From Actinomycetes bacterium (lineage in GTDB: Bacteria; Actinomycetota; Acidimicrobiia; Acidimicrobiales; JAAEMS01): a stretch of DNA of 64,000 nt. This document shows positions 52,669 through 60,561 of this stretch, piece by piece; within the stretch, counting starts at the first letter, position 1; each line of letters opens with the position of its first letter. Below the pieces are notes generated by a model that worked only from the letters and a program-made list of their open reading frames with translations, did no database searches and had not been told where the DNA came from. The translations under genes and the position numbers were made by a program. The stretch covers positions 35,355-99,354 of the forward strand of contig JAAEMS010000279.1 of the NCBI GenBank assembly GCA_024225275.1, written 5' to 3'.

Positions 52669-52727
52669 GATTCGGCCGCCCACCCCTTCCGGCGGCAGCC
52701 CCAGAGCAGGGTCGGTGGAATTCGCGC

Positions 52728-53796
52728 ATGGGGATGCACGTGACCGAGCACACCATCAACGACGTTGACACCCACGTCACCGAAGATCCTGGGGTCTTCG
52801 TCGACCGAGTCCCGGCTTCGATGCGACCGGGTGCCGTATGTGAAGCCTGATCGCCGGGGCCGCGGCACCTGGTTCCTGGGCGACGAGCGCATGGGCGGCG
52901 CCGGCCTGACCGCCACGGCGGGGCGGGGCGACATGATGGAGTGGCCCGCCACCTACGACTACATGCACCCGGCGGCCCACAACGCCGACGCCCGGCTGAG
53001 CTACATGGACGAGATGGGCATCTGGTCCATGGTCATGTACCCCAACGTCGCCGGCTTCGGCAGCCAGGCCTTCCTCCAGCTCGACGAACCCGATCTCATG
53101 CTGGCCTGCGTCGAGGCCTACAACGACTGGCAGACCGAGTGGGCGTCGGCTGACCCGCGCCGACTGCTACCGGTGACTTCCACCCCGTTCTGGGACGTCG
53201 ACGCCGCGGTGAAGGAGGTCCGCCGGTGCGCCGAAATGGGCCACAAGGGGATCCTGTTCACCGGCGAGCCCCACGCCTTTGACCTACCGATGCTGGGCGA
53301 CCCTCATTGGGACCCCCTGTGGGAAACCGCGGTCGAGGTCGGCTCGCCCATCAGCTTCCACATCGGCTCGGGGAACATGGAGGCTGGGCTGGGCCGTAGA
53401 CAGGTCGGCGCCTACGGCCGGATGGCCACCTTCGCCGCTGGCTCGGTCAACCTGTTCCTGGGCAACCGGGTTCCCGAGGAGCGTCCCGATCTCGACCGCT
53501 TGACGTCGGAGTACTTCGCCTCGAACGTGTACGCCTGCTACTGGTTCGAGCAGGTCGCGCCCCGCCGGCTCATCGACAGGGTGGGGGCCGACAGCATCCT
53601 CTTCGAGACCGACTTCCCTCACCCCACCAGCCTGTACGACGACGAGGTCCACGATCGGATCTCCCAAGGCCTGGGCGACACCGATCCCGAGATCCGACCC
53701 AAGATCCTATGGTCCAACGCCCAGCAGCTCTACCGCATCGATGAGCCCACCGCGGCTGACCGAACGAAGTTGGCGGCCGCCGCCAGCGGACTCTGA
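52728..53796 (+). pseudogene. Amidohydrolase-2 family gene with a single-base frameshift
   Basis: From ATG 52728 the reading frame gives VTEHTINDVDTHVTEDP (metal motif DVDTH) and RVPASMR up to 52826, then stops. Deleting the shift, the next frame continues directly as CDRVPYVKPDRRGRGTW and runs intact for more than 320 residues to 53796, including GILFTGEPHAFDLP, ISFHIGSGN and LFETDFPHPTS. One missing base between 52824 and 52828 explains it. The enzyme belongs to the metal-dependent hydrolases near aminocarboxymuconate semialdehyde decarboxylase. A sequencing error is as likely as a real mutation. Confidence 0.75.
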
Positions 53797-53800
53797 TCCT

Positions 53801-54942
53801 CTACTCGGCCCACTTCTCCCGCAGGATCGGCTTGGTGATCTTGCCCACCGGGTTCCGGGGCAGGGCCTCGATGATCTCGATGGGTTCGGGAAGTTTGTAG
53901 CTGCCCACCTCGAGCTCTCGGAGGTCGGAGTCGGGATACCCGACCACCCCACACTCGGCCACCGCTTCGTGGCTCGAGACGAGACCCTCGACCTCGGCGG
54001 CCGGGATGTTCATACCTCCCCGGATCACGATGTCCTTGGCCCGATCTACGAATCGCATGAGCGCCGGGGGAACACTCCCGTCGTCGATCCACTCGAACAG
54101 ATCGCCGGTTCGGTAGTAGCCCTGCTCGTCGAATTCCTCGCCCGCCGACTCGAGGTAGCCATCGAACCCAGTGTCCCGGCGAACCGCAGCTCACCCAGTG
54201 TCCCGGCCTCGGTGATCTCGGCACCGGAGTCGAGGTCGACCAGTCGGGTCTTCACCCCGGAGCGGTCGGGCCGGGGGAAGTGCCGGGCCCGATCGGAGGG
54301 GTCGGGCACCATCGCCATGGTCGAGAGCATGGCGGCCCCTTCGTTGGAGCCGAACCCGTTGACGATCTCGATCCCTCTGGCCTGCCAGCCCTCGACCATC
54401 CACGGAGCGAGAGGGGCCGAACCCGACGAGATCATGCGCACGGCGGAGAGATCGACGCTCTCGAGCATGGCCTCGTTGGCCTGGAGCATGTTGAGAAGAG
54501 GAGGTGGGGCGACGGTGTGGGTGATGCCTTCGGTGCTCATCTGTTGCAGGAAGACCGGCAGGTCCAGGGGCTGGTGCAGACGGTGGATGGTACCGGCCAG
54601 AACCCATGGCACCAGCACCCCGCCGATGCCCGCACATTGACCACCGGAAACGGACAAAAGATGCGATCGGCACTGTCGAGGGAGAGCTGATCGACCTGGA
54701 ATTCGGCCGAGTCCATGGCGAAGCTCGTGGCCCCGATACTGGATCGGGAAGGGTACGATCACGGCCCCCAGACGGGCGCAGGCCAGGATGGCGAGCACCG
54801 GCTCGACCATGTTGGGCATCGGGGCGGCGACACCGATTCCGGGACCGGCTCCGAGCTCGGCCAGGGCCAAATGGTCGGCACGCTCGCCGCTCGCGGCGGC
54901 AACCGCCTGGCGATGGTCAGTGGTGCTGAGATGAGGTTGCCC
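53801..54942 (-). pseudogene. AMP-dependent acyl-CoA synthetase, decayed
   Basis: Pieces of an acyl-CoA ligase occur in order but in changing frames. The 5' end has lost its start and the first 20 or so residues (begins QAVAAASGERADHLALAELG after the nitroreductase stop). GVAAPMPNMVEPVLAILACA is followed by a break and DSAEFQVDQLSLDSADRIF in another frame, then GIGGVLVPWVLAGT to TLGELRFAG in the first. A last shift leads to GYYRTGDLFEW and VDRAKDIVIRGGMNIPAAEV with the catalytic lysine in NPVGKITKPILRE. At least three frame changes and internal losses make it inactive. It is the last gene of the catabolic operon. Confidence 0.8.
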
Positions 54943-55605
54943 CTACTCCTCGATGGCGGGGCGCTTCTCGCCGAACTGGTTCCAGCTGGTCATGCTCTCG
55001 GCCGGACGCCGGCTGGCGACCCCCCACTTCCCGGTAGGAACCCCAAGGGGCATGAGAGCCACGACCTCGAACCGCTCGGGGATGCCGCAGACCTCGCGTA
55101 CCTCGTCCTCGTAGATCCGGAAGACGGTGGTGAGCACGGTACCCAGGCCCTCGTTGCGGGCGGCCAGGATCAGGTTCTGTACCGCCGGATAGACCGAGGC
55201 GTAGACGGGGCCGACATCCATGGTGCCTTCGTCGTCGTCGATGGCCATCGAGATCTTGGGCACCAGCACCAGCACCATGGCCGGCACGGCCGCCAGGTTT
55301 CGGGCCAGATGATCGGTGGCGGCCCAGTTGCGCTGGTGCCGACGCTCGGCGGCCTCGTCCTTGAACGGCGGAATGTACTGCTGGATAGCTGGTTCGTACC
55401 GCTCGTGGGCCTTCAGGTAGATGGCCGCCAGCTGATCCTTGACCTCCTGGTCGGTGGCCACGAGAAACTGATAGGGCTGGATGTTTCCCCCACTGGGCGC
55501 CTGGACCGCGGCCCGCAGGATGCGCTGGATGGTGGCGTCGCTCACCGGTTGGTCGGACAGGCGGCGCATGGCCCGCGTCGTCATCAGGGCATCGTGCAGT
55601 TCCAT
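54943..55605 (-). CDS. Nitroreductase family protein
   Basis: A 220-residue flavin enzyme. MTTRAMRRLSDQPV with APSGGNIQPYQF binds FMN, and GPVYASVYPAVQNLILAARN with GLGTVLTTVFR is the later conserved block. Members reduce quinones, nitro compounds or other electron acceptors with NAD(P)H. It lies 42 nt downstream of the enoyl-CoA hydratase in the same direction and is intact, unlike the remnant at 37 kb. Substrate unknown. Confidence 0.88.
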   Translation of the reverse strand: MELHDALMTTRAMRRLSDQPVSDATIQRILRAAVQAPSGGNIQPYQFLVATDQEVKDQLAAIYLKAHERYEPAIQQYIPPFKDEAAERRHQRNWAATDHLARNLAAVPAMVLVLVPKISMAIDDDEGTMDVGPVYASVYPAVQNLILAARNEGLGTVLTTVFRIYEDEVREVCGIPERFEVVALMPLGVPTGKWGVASRRPAESMTSWNQFGEKRPAIEE

Positions 55606-55647
55606 GGGGTTCCTCGTTCTCTTTGGCGGGGTGGTGACGGCGGGTGG

Positions 55648-56454
55648 CTAGCGGTTGTGGAAGGTCGGGTCGCGGCCCTCCTGGAGGGCGGCCAGCGCTT
55701 CGGCATGATCCTCGCTCTGGAAGGTGACGATCTCGAGGGCGGTGGCCACGTCGAAGGCGGTGTTGGCCGCGTCCTTCAGCAGCTTGTTGGTGGCGACCTT
55801 GGTGTACTGCACAGCCATGGGCGCGTTGGCGGCGATGCGACGGGCAAAGGCCAGCGCTTCGTCCAGGCATTCATCGTCGGGAGTCACGAAGTTGACCATG
55901 CCGAGACGGTGGGCTTCGGTGGCCGAGATCGGGTCGCCGGTCAGGAGGTACTGCTTGGCGAGAGCCGGACCGATGGCGAGCGGCCAAGCCACCGTGCCCC
56001 CATCGCCGGCGACGATACCAACCTTCACGTGGGGGTCGCCGATACGGGCCGACTCGGCCACGAAGATGATGTCGCTCAGCAGGGCGATGGAAGCGGCCAG
56101 GCCCATGGCGTGACCGTTCACCGCGGCCACGATCGGCACCACGACATCGAGCATGTCCCAGATCAGGTTCTTGCCATCCTGGCGCAGGGGCTCGAGCCGG
56201 CCGGGTGCCTGGAGGGTCGGGAACCAGTCGAAGTCGCCGCCGGCCGAGAAGGTCGGACCCGACCCGGTGAGCACGATGCAGCGGGCTTCGCGTTCATGCT
56301 GGAGCGCGGGGAACAACGCCGTGAGCTCGTCGTGCATCTGCCCGTTCACCGCGTTGAGCGGATTCTCGGGTCGATCGATGGTGACCAGCAGGATGTGCCC
56401 GTCGAGCCGCTCGAAGTGTAGGTACTCGAAATCGTCGTAGCTCATGGGGCTCAT
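55648..56454 (-). CDS. Enoyl-CoA hydratase/isomerase family protein
   Basis: A 268-residue crotonase-fold protein. ILLVTIDRPENPLNAVNGQM, then the oxyanion segments SGGDFDWFP and VNGHAMGLAASIALLSD. The usual catalytic glutamates are not both clear (VGIVAGDGGTVAWPL in place of the E-x-G site), so it may be an isomerase or other crotonase rather than a classical hydratase. Start is ATG 56454 or 56445. It lies between an acyl-CoA dehydrogenase and a nitroreductase in one operon. Confidence 0.86.
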   Translation of the reverse strand: MSPMSYDDFEYLHFERLDGHILLVTIDRPENPLNAVNGQMHDELTALFPALQHEREARCIVLTGSGPTFSAGGDFDWFPTLQAPGRLEPLRQDGKNLIWDMLDVVVPIVAAVNGHAMGLAASIALLSDIIFVAESARIGDPHVKVGIVAGDGGTVAWPLAIGPALAKQYLLTGDPISATEAHRLGMVNFVTPDDECLDEALAFARRIAANAPMAVQYTKVATNKLLKDAANTAFDVATALEIVTFQSEDHAEALAALQEGRDPTFHNR

Positions 56455-56498
56455 CTCTGTTGTGCGCCTTCGGGCTGGGCGCCGCTCGGCCGACGATC

Positions 56499-57620
56499 CT
56501 AGGTCGGTGGCTCGCGGGGCAAGCCCAGAAGCCGTTCGCCGATGATGTTGCGCTGGACCTCGCTGGTGCCACCACCGATGGTGAGAGCTCGGCTGAACAG
56601 GTAGCCCCAGTGCCAGGGGTCGAGCTCCTCGGCCTCCTCGTTCTGGAGGCCGATCATGCCGGCCGGACCGGACAGGTCCTTGACCAGTGACATCAGGTCC
56701 TGACCGTGAGCATCGGCGAGAGCCTTGCGAATCGATGCCTGGGGGCCCGGATCGTCGCCCTGCATCATCGCCTCGACGATCTTGTCGCCCAGCAGGCCGA
56801 TGATCTGAGTGTCGGTGCGCAGCCGGGCGGCCCCCTGCCTGGTGATCGGATCGGCACCGGCGCCCCGGCCCTTGGCCTCGGCGAAACACTCGTCGGGGTC
56901 GGGGCCCATGCCCCAGAGGACCCCGCCCTCGGAGAGTGAGACCCGCTCGTTTCCCAGGGTGACCTTGGCCAGCCCCCATCCCTCGTTCTCGGGACCGATG
57001 CGGTTGGCCACCGGGATCCGGACGTCGGTGAAGAAGGTCTCGTTGAAATGGTTGCCGCCGGTCATCTCGATGATCTTGCGAACCTCGATGCCGGGCGTCT
57101 TCATGTCGAGCACGAAATAGGAGATGCCCTTGTGCTTCGATTCCGACGGGTCGGTGCGAGCGAGGAGGATGCCCCAGTCAGAGCGGTTGGCCCAGGTCGA
57201 CCAGATCTTCTGGCCGTTGACCACGTACTCGTCGCCGTCGAGCACGGCCCTCGTGCGCAGAGCAGCCAGGTCGCTTCCGGCCTCGGGCTCGGAGAAGAGC
57301 TGACACCACTCTTCGGATCCGTCGAGGATGCCGGGCAGCCACTTCTGCTGCTGCTCGGGAGTGCCGCCGGCGGCGATGGTGGGGCCCGCCCAACCGATGG
57401 CGATGGCGTTGTCGGGTCGGGAGACCCCCGCCCGGGCCAGCTCGTCATCGATGATCAGCTGAAGCTCGGGGTCGGCGCCCAGCCCCCAGGGATCGGGCCA
57501 ATGGGGAGCCACGTAGCCGGCCTCGGCCAGCTGCCGCGCGGTGGGTTCAGGACGAGAGTCGAACCAGGCCCTGACCTGGAGCCGACGCGGATCATCTTGA
57601 GGCGGGAGCGCTATTGGCAT
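56499..57620 (-). CDS. Acyl-CoA dehydrogenase
   Basis: A 373-residue FAD enzyme. WCQLFSEPEAGSDLAALRT is the FAD-binding acyl-CoA dehydrogenase signature, then GDEYVVNGQKIWSTWA and GGGTSEVQRNIIGERLLGLPR at the C-terminus. The form matches the FadE-type dehydrogenases of actinobacterial steroid and fatty acid loci. The start at ATG 57618-57620 lies 4 nt after the stop of the upstream hydroxylase-like gene. Substrate unknown. Confidence 0.9.
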   Translation of the reverse strand: MPIALPPQDDPRRLQVRAWFDSRPEPTARQLAEAGYVAPHWPDPWGLGADPELQLIIDDELARAGVSRPDNAIAIGWAGPTIAAGGTPEQQQKWLPGILDGSEEWCQLFSEPEAGSDLAALRTRAVLDGDEYVVNGQKIWSTWANRSDWGILLARTDPSESKHKGISYFVLDMKTPGIEVRKIIEMTGGNHFNETFFTDVRIPVANRIGPENEGWGLAKVTLGNERVSLSEGGVLWGMGPDPDECFAEAKGRGAGADPITRQGAARLRTDTQIIGLLGDKIVEAMMQGDDPGPQASIRKALADAHGQDLMSLVKDLSGPAGMIGLQNEEAEELDPWHWGYLFSRALTIGGGTSEVQRNIIGERLLGLPREPPT

Positions 57621-57624
57621 GTAA

Positions 57625-58779
57625 TCAGAGCATTCCAGTGTCGGTTTCGAGGCCGAGCCGCATGCGACCGGCCACCTCGAAGGTCCGTGGTGCGACCATG
57701 GCGTGTTGGGTGGCGACGAATACATCGCGGAAGCATCGCTGGATGGGGCTGGTCTTGTAGACCGCGGCTCCGCCGGCCGCCTTGTACATCAGCTCGGTGA
57801 CCTCGGCGGCCGTCTGGGTGGCATGGGTGGCGCTCAACCGCAGGAGCCGCTTCTGCTCGTCGGTGGGGGAATCGCCGACACTGGCAGCCTCCCAGCAGGC
57901 GCCGACGGTGTCCTCGACGAAACCCCACGCCGACCGGAGCTTGGCCTCGGCGATCGCGGTGTCGGATTGGATCGGTGGGCGGTCGCGGAGGGGACGGCTG
58001 CTGCCCTGAGGTCGTTTGGTGGCAGCCAACGCGACCAGCTCGTCGATGGCCCGCCGGCCAATACCCAGCGAGGTGGCGGCGATACCGAGGGCGAGTAGGC
58101 CGTAGAAGGAGAAGCGGCTGAACGCGTTCTCGCGGGTAGCAGCGTCGACCCCGATCTGGACCCAGCGGCCCTCGGGCACGAAGGCGTCGGTCACCTTGTA
58201 GTCCAGCGAGCCCGTACCGGCGAGGCCCGACACCTCCCAGGTCTCGATGAACTCGACGTCATCGAGCTCGAAGAACACGTACGGGAAGGCCAGGCCGTCC
58301 TGGCGGGGGCTGATCCTTCCTTCGTCGTCGACAAGCATGCAGCCGCCCCCGATCCAGGTGCAGTGCTTGGTACCCGAGCCCCACTGCCACGTACCCGACA
58401 CCCGGAGGCCACCATCGACCGGGATGGCCTTGCCCGCCGGGGCCGCGTAGCCACCGGTGATCGAACGGGGATCGCCGAAGATCAGCTGGCCCCAGTCGTC
58501 GCGGAGGTACGACGCCATCAGCGAACTGGTGCACGAGATGGCGACACTCCAGCCGGTCGACCCGTCGTGGTAGGCGTACTCCTCGATGACCTCGAGCCCT
58601 TCCCAGGCGGTGGAGGAGGGGCCACCGAGATCGGCCGGCACGTACTGGCGGAAGGCCTGACTGGGGCGGATCTGGTTGACGATATCGATGGGCAGGGTGG
58701 CGAGCTGTTCTATCTCGTCGCCCCGGGCGGCAATCGACGGCCCGATCTCGCGAGCCGTTTCCAGGATCGTGTTCGTCAT
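57625..58779 (-). CDS. Acyl-CoA dehydrogenase-fold hydroxylase, HsaA-like
   Basis: A 384-residue flavin protein related to HsaA and to the product at 44572. REIGPSIAARGDEIEQLATLP, then YAYHDGSTGWSVAIS and GTWQWGSGTKHC are typical. It lacks the catalytic glutamate pattern of true acyl-CoA dehydrogenases and may hydroxylate or act as a dehydrogenase on an unknown substrate. A perfect TATATT box lies 6 nt before the ATG (58786-58791), making it the leaderless first gene of the minus-strand catabolic operon. It is divergent from a TetR gene with a palindrome between them. Confidence 0.82.
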   Translation of the reverse strand: MTNTILETAREIGPSIAARGDEIEQLATLPIDIVNQIRPSQAFRQYVPADLGGPSSTAWEGLEVIEEYAYHDGSTGWSVAISCTSSLMASYLRDDWGQLIFGDPRSITGGYAAPAGKAIPVDGGLRVSGTWQWGSGTKHCTWIGGGCMLVDDEGRISPRQDGLAFPYVFFELDDVEFIETWEVSGLAGTGSLDYKVTDAFVPEGRWVQIGVDAATRENAFSRFSFYGLLALGIAATSLGIGRRAIDELVALAATKRPQGSSRPLRDRPPIQSDTAIAEAKLRSAWGFVEDTVGACWEAASVGDSPTDEQKRLLRLSATHATQTAAEVTELMYKAAGGAAVYKTSPIQRCFRDVFVATQHAMVAPRTFEVAGRMRLGLETDTGML

Positions 58780-58854
58780 GGCGTGAATATAGAGTAGGGC
58801 TCTGGTTGCCTCAACCAGTTCCTGAGGCCAACTCCGGCCAGGTAGATTCGGCTC
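58780..58854. promoter_or_regulatory. Divergent leaderless promoters sharing a 17-bp operator
   Basis: TATATT (58786-58791, minus strand) and TAGATT (58843-58848, plus strand) lie 6 nt before the starts of the hydroxylase operon and the TetR gene. Between them is an exact palindrome, CTGGTTG-cct-CAACCAG (58802-58818), 10 nt from the minus-strand -10 box and 24 nt from the plus-strand one. The TetR protein encoded at 58855 is the obvious candidate to bind it. Confidence 0.7.
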
Positions 58855-59451
58855 ATGGCTGCCGAGGCGCCGATCAGCAAACGATCCCGACGCACACGAA
58901 CCGAGCTGGGCCGTGCCGCCCACGACGAGGTAGCTCGATCAGGGGCCATCGACGTCGCCGCCATCAGCTCCGCCGCCGGGGTGTCGCCCGCGACGTTCTA
59001 TGCCCATTTCGACACCCACGACGATGCCCTGGCCGCCGCTCTCGACCTGAGCCTCAGGGCGGTGATTCGGGTCAGCAACGAGCTGTTCCGGATCGAGAAC
59101 CTGCTGGAACGAGGGGTCGAATCGGTGGTCGAACAGATGGTGCGGGAGGTGGTGGCCGCCTTCGGGGTCGAGGCGTTCGTCATGCGCGCCGCGCTGGCCC
59201 GTCTACCCCACCACCGCGGCATCCGCGCCGTCTACCGCCATCACGAAACCACCAGCCGCGACCATCTCGCCCGCCACATCGAGCTCGGCCAGAAGGCCGG
59301 CCTGCTCCGCGCTGGCGACCCCGCCCCGCGCGCGACATCGCTGCTGGTTCTCACCCAGGGCCTGAACAACCCCCTCCTGCTCGGCGGCCGCCCCTCCCCA
59401 GTGGTCATCGACGACCTCTGCCGCTCCGCCCTCGCCCTCCTCCTCCCCTGA
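58855..59451 (+). CDS. TetR family regulator of the divergent catabolic operon
   Basis: A 198-residue regulator. The helix-turn-helix is in AIDVAAISSAAGVSPATFYAHFDTHDDAL (residues about 31-60). The C-terminal part is not diagnostic. It is leaderless, with TAGATT 6 nt upstream. It lies back to back with a run of acyl-CoA and hydroxylase genes and shares a 17-bp palindrome with them, so it probably represses both its own gene and that operon until a CoA-type or aromatic intermediate binds. Confidence 0.87.
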   Translation: MAAEAPISKRSRRTRTELGRAAHDEVARSGAIDVAAISSAAGVSPATFYAHFDTHDDALAAALDLSLRAVIRVSNELFRIENLLERGVESVVEQMVREVVAAFGVEAFVMRAALARLPHHRGIRAVYRHHETTSRDHLARHIELGQKAGLLRAGDPAPRATSLLVLTQGLNNPLLLGGRPSPVVIDDLCRSALALLLP

Positions 59452-59464
59452 CCCCACCGAACAT

Positions 59465-59500
59465 GAGGCCGATCGCGTCACCTGTGAGGCAATCCGCCTC
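59465..59500. repeat. 36-bp palindromic repeat, copy 3 (degenerate)
   Basis: GAGGCCGATCGCGTC, loop ACCTGT, then GAGGCAATCCGCCTC. Length and layout (15-6-15) equal copies 1 and 2 with several changes in the right arm. It lies between the TetR stop and the enoyl-CoA hydratase start. Confidence 0.75.
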
Positions 59501-59563
59501 ATGAAAGCGGGGGTTCGGGGTGGTTGTGCTGAACGGGTCGAATCCACCGACTACCTTGCAGTG

Positions 59564-60358
59564 ATGGACACCGTCATGTACGAGCACGCCGATGGCATCG
59601 CCACCATCACCCTGAACCGGCCGGAGTCACTCAACTCCATGACCACCGAGTTCATGGACGACCTCCTGGCCGCCCTGACCGAGGTCGAGAACGACGATGG
59701 CATCCGGGTGGCCGTCATCACCGGAGCCGGCCGGGGTTTCTGCTCGGGCGCCGATCTCTCCACCATGGATCAGGACCCGGGGGCTGACAGCTCGGTCACC
59801 GACGGTATGGACGACCATTTCAACCCGACCATGCGGGCCCTCGCCGATCTCCCGGTGCCCACGATCGCCCGAGTCAACGGGGTGGCGGCCGGAGGCGGGT
59901 TCGGCCTGGCCATGACCTGCGACATCACCATCGCGGCCCGGTCGGCCTTCTTCGTGGCCACCTTCGGCCCCCGCCTCGGCATCGTTCCCGACCTGGGAAC
60001 GACCTGGCATCTCCCCCTCCGAGCCGGTCAGGCCCGAGCCCGCGGCATCGCCATGCTCGGTGGCCGGATCAGCGCCGATCAGGCCAAGGATTGGGGTCTC
60101 ATCTGGGACACGGTCGACGACGACCAGCTCGACACTGCGGTCGGTGAGGTGGCAGCCTCGCTGGCCCACAGCTCACCCGACGCCATGACGCGGATCCGTC
60201 GGTCCATGCAGGACGCCGAGCACAACACCCTGTCGGCCCAACTCGACCTCGAGCGAGACCACCAACAGGTCCTGATCCCGAACAACATGGGCGAGGGCGC
60301 GGCCGCCTTCCTCGAGAAGCGTGAGCCCCACTTCGCCAACTCCCGCACCCAGGGCTGA
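59564..60358 (+). CDS. Enoyl-CoA hydratase
   Basis: A 264-residue crotonase. ATITLNRPESLNSM, the oxyanion hole in GFCSGADLS and VNGVAAGGGFGLAMTCD, then GPRLGIVPDLGTTWHLP; a PaaG-like pattern with an Asp instead of the second Glu, as in isomerase-type members. ATG 59564 follows TACCTT (59552-59557) by 6 nt, giving a leaderless start. A small membrane protein gene follows 8 nt later. Substrate unknown. Confidence 0.88.
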   Translation: MDTVMYEHADGIATITLNRPESLNSMTTEFMDDLLAALTEVENDDGIRVAVITGAGRGFCSGADLSTMDQDPGADSSVTDGMDDHFNPTMRALADLPVPTIARVNGVAAGGGFGLAMTCDITIAARSAFFVATFGPRLGIVPDLGTTWHLPLRAGQARARGIAMLGGRISADQAKDWGLIWDTVDDDQLDTAVGEVAASLAHSSPDAMTRIRRSMQDAEHNTLSAQLDLERDHQQVLIPNNMGEGAAAFLEKREPHFANSRTQG

Positions 60359-60366
60359 GCAGCACC

Positions 60367-60561
60367 ATGAGGTTCCTGCTCTGGCTGATCCTGGCGGTGC
60401 TGTGCTGGCCGCTGGCCCTGGTGGCTCTGGTCGCCTACCCGATCGTCTGGGTGGTGGCTCTGCCGTTCCGGATCGTCGGCATCTCCGTCAACGCGGTACT
60501 CGATCTGGTGAAAGCCATCATCACCCTCCCCGGGCGGTTGCTCAGCCGCGGGCGGCGCTGA
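60367..60561 (+). CDS. Small membrane protein, 64 residues
   Basis: A very hydrophobic protein with two helices (about 3-25 and 22-50) and a basic tail (RLLSRGRR). It follows the enoyl-CoA hydratase by 8 nt and its last 20 nt overlap the 3' end of the molybdenum hydroxylase gene on the opposite strand. No family recognised. A membrane-curving or accessory role is possible but unproven. Confidence 0.6.
   Translation: MRFLLWLILAVLCWPLALVALVAYPIVWVVALPFRIVGISVNAVLDLVKAIITLPGRLLSRGRR

Noticed and set aside
54715..56421. Plus-strand open frame of about 568 codons
   Set aside because: Antisense to nitroreductase, enoyl-CoA hydratase and the acyl-CoA synthetase remnant; the translation is low-complexity and has no domain.
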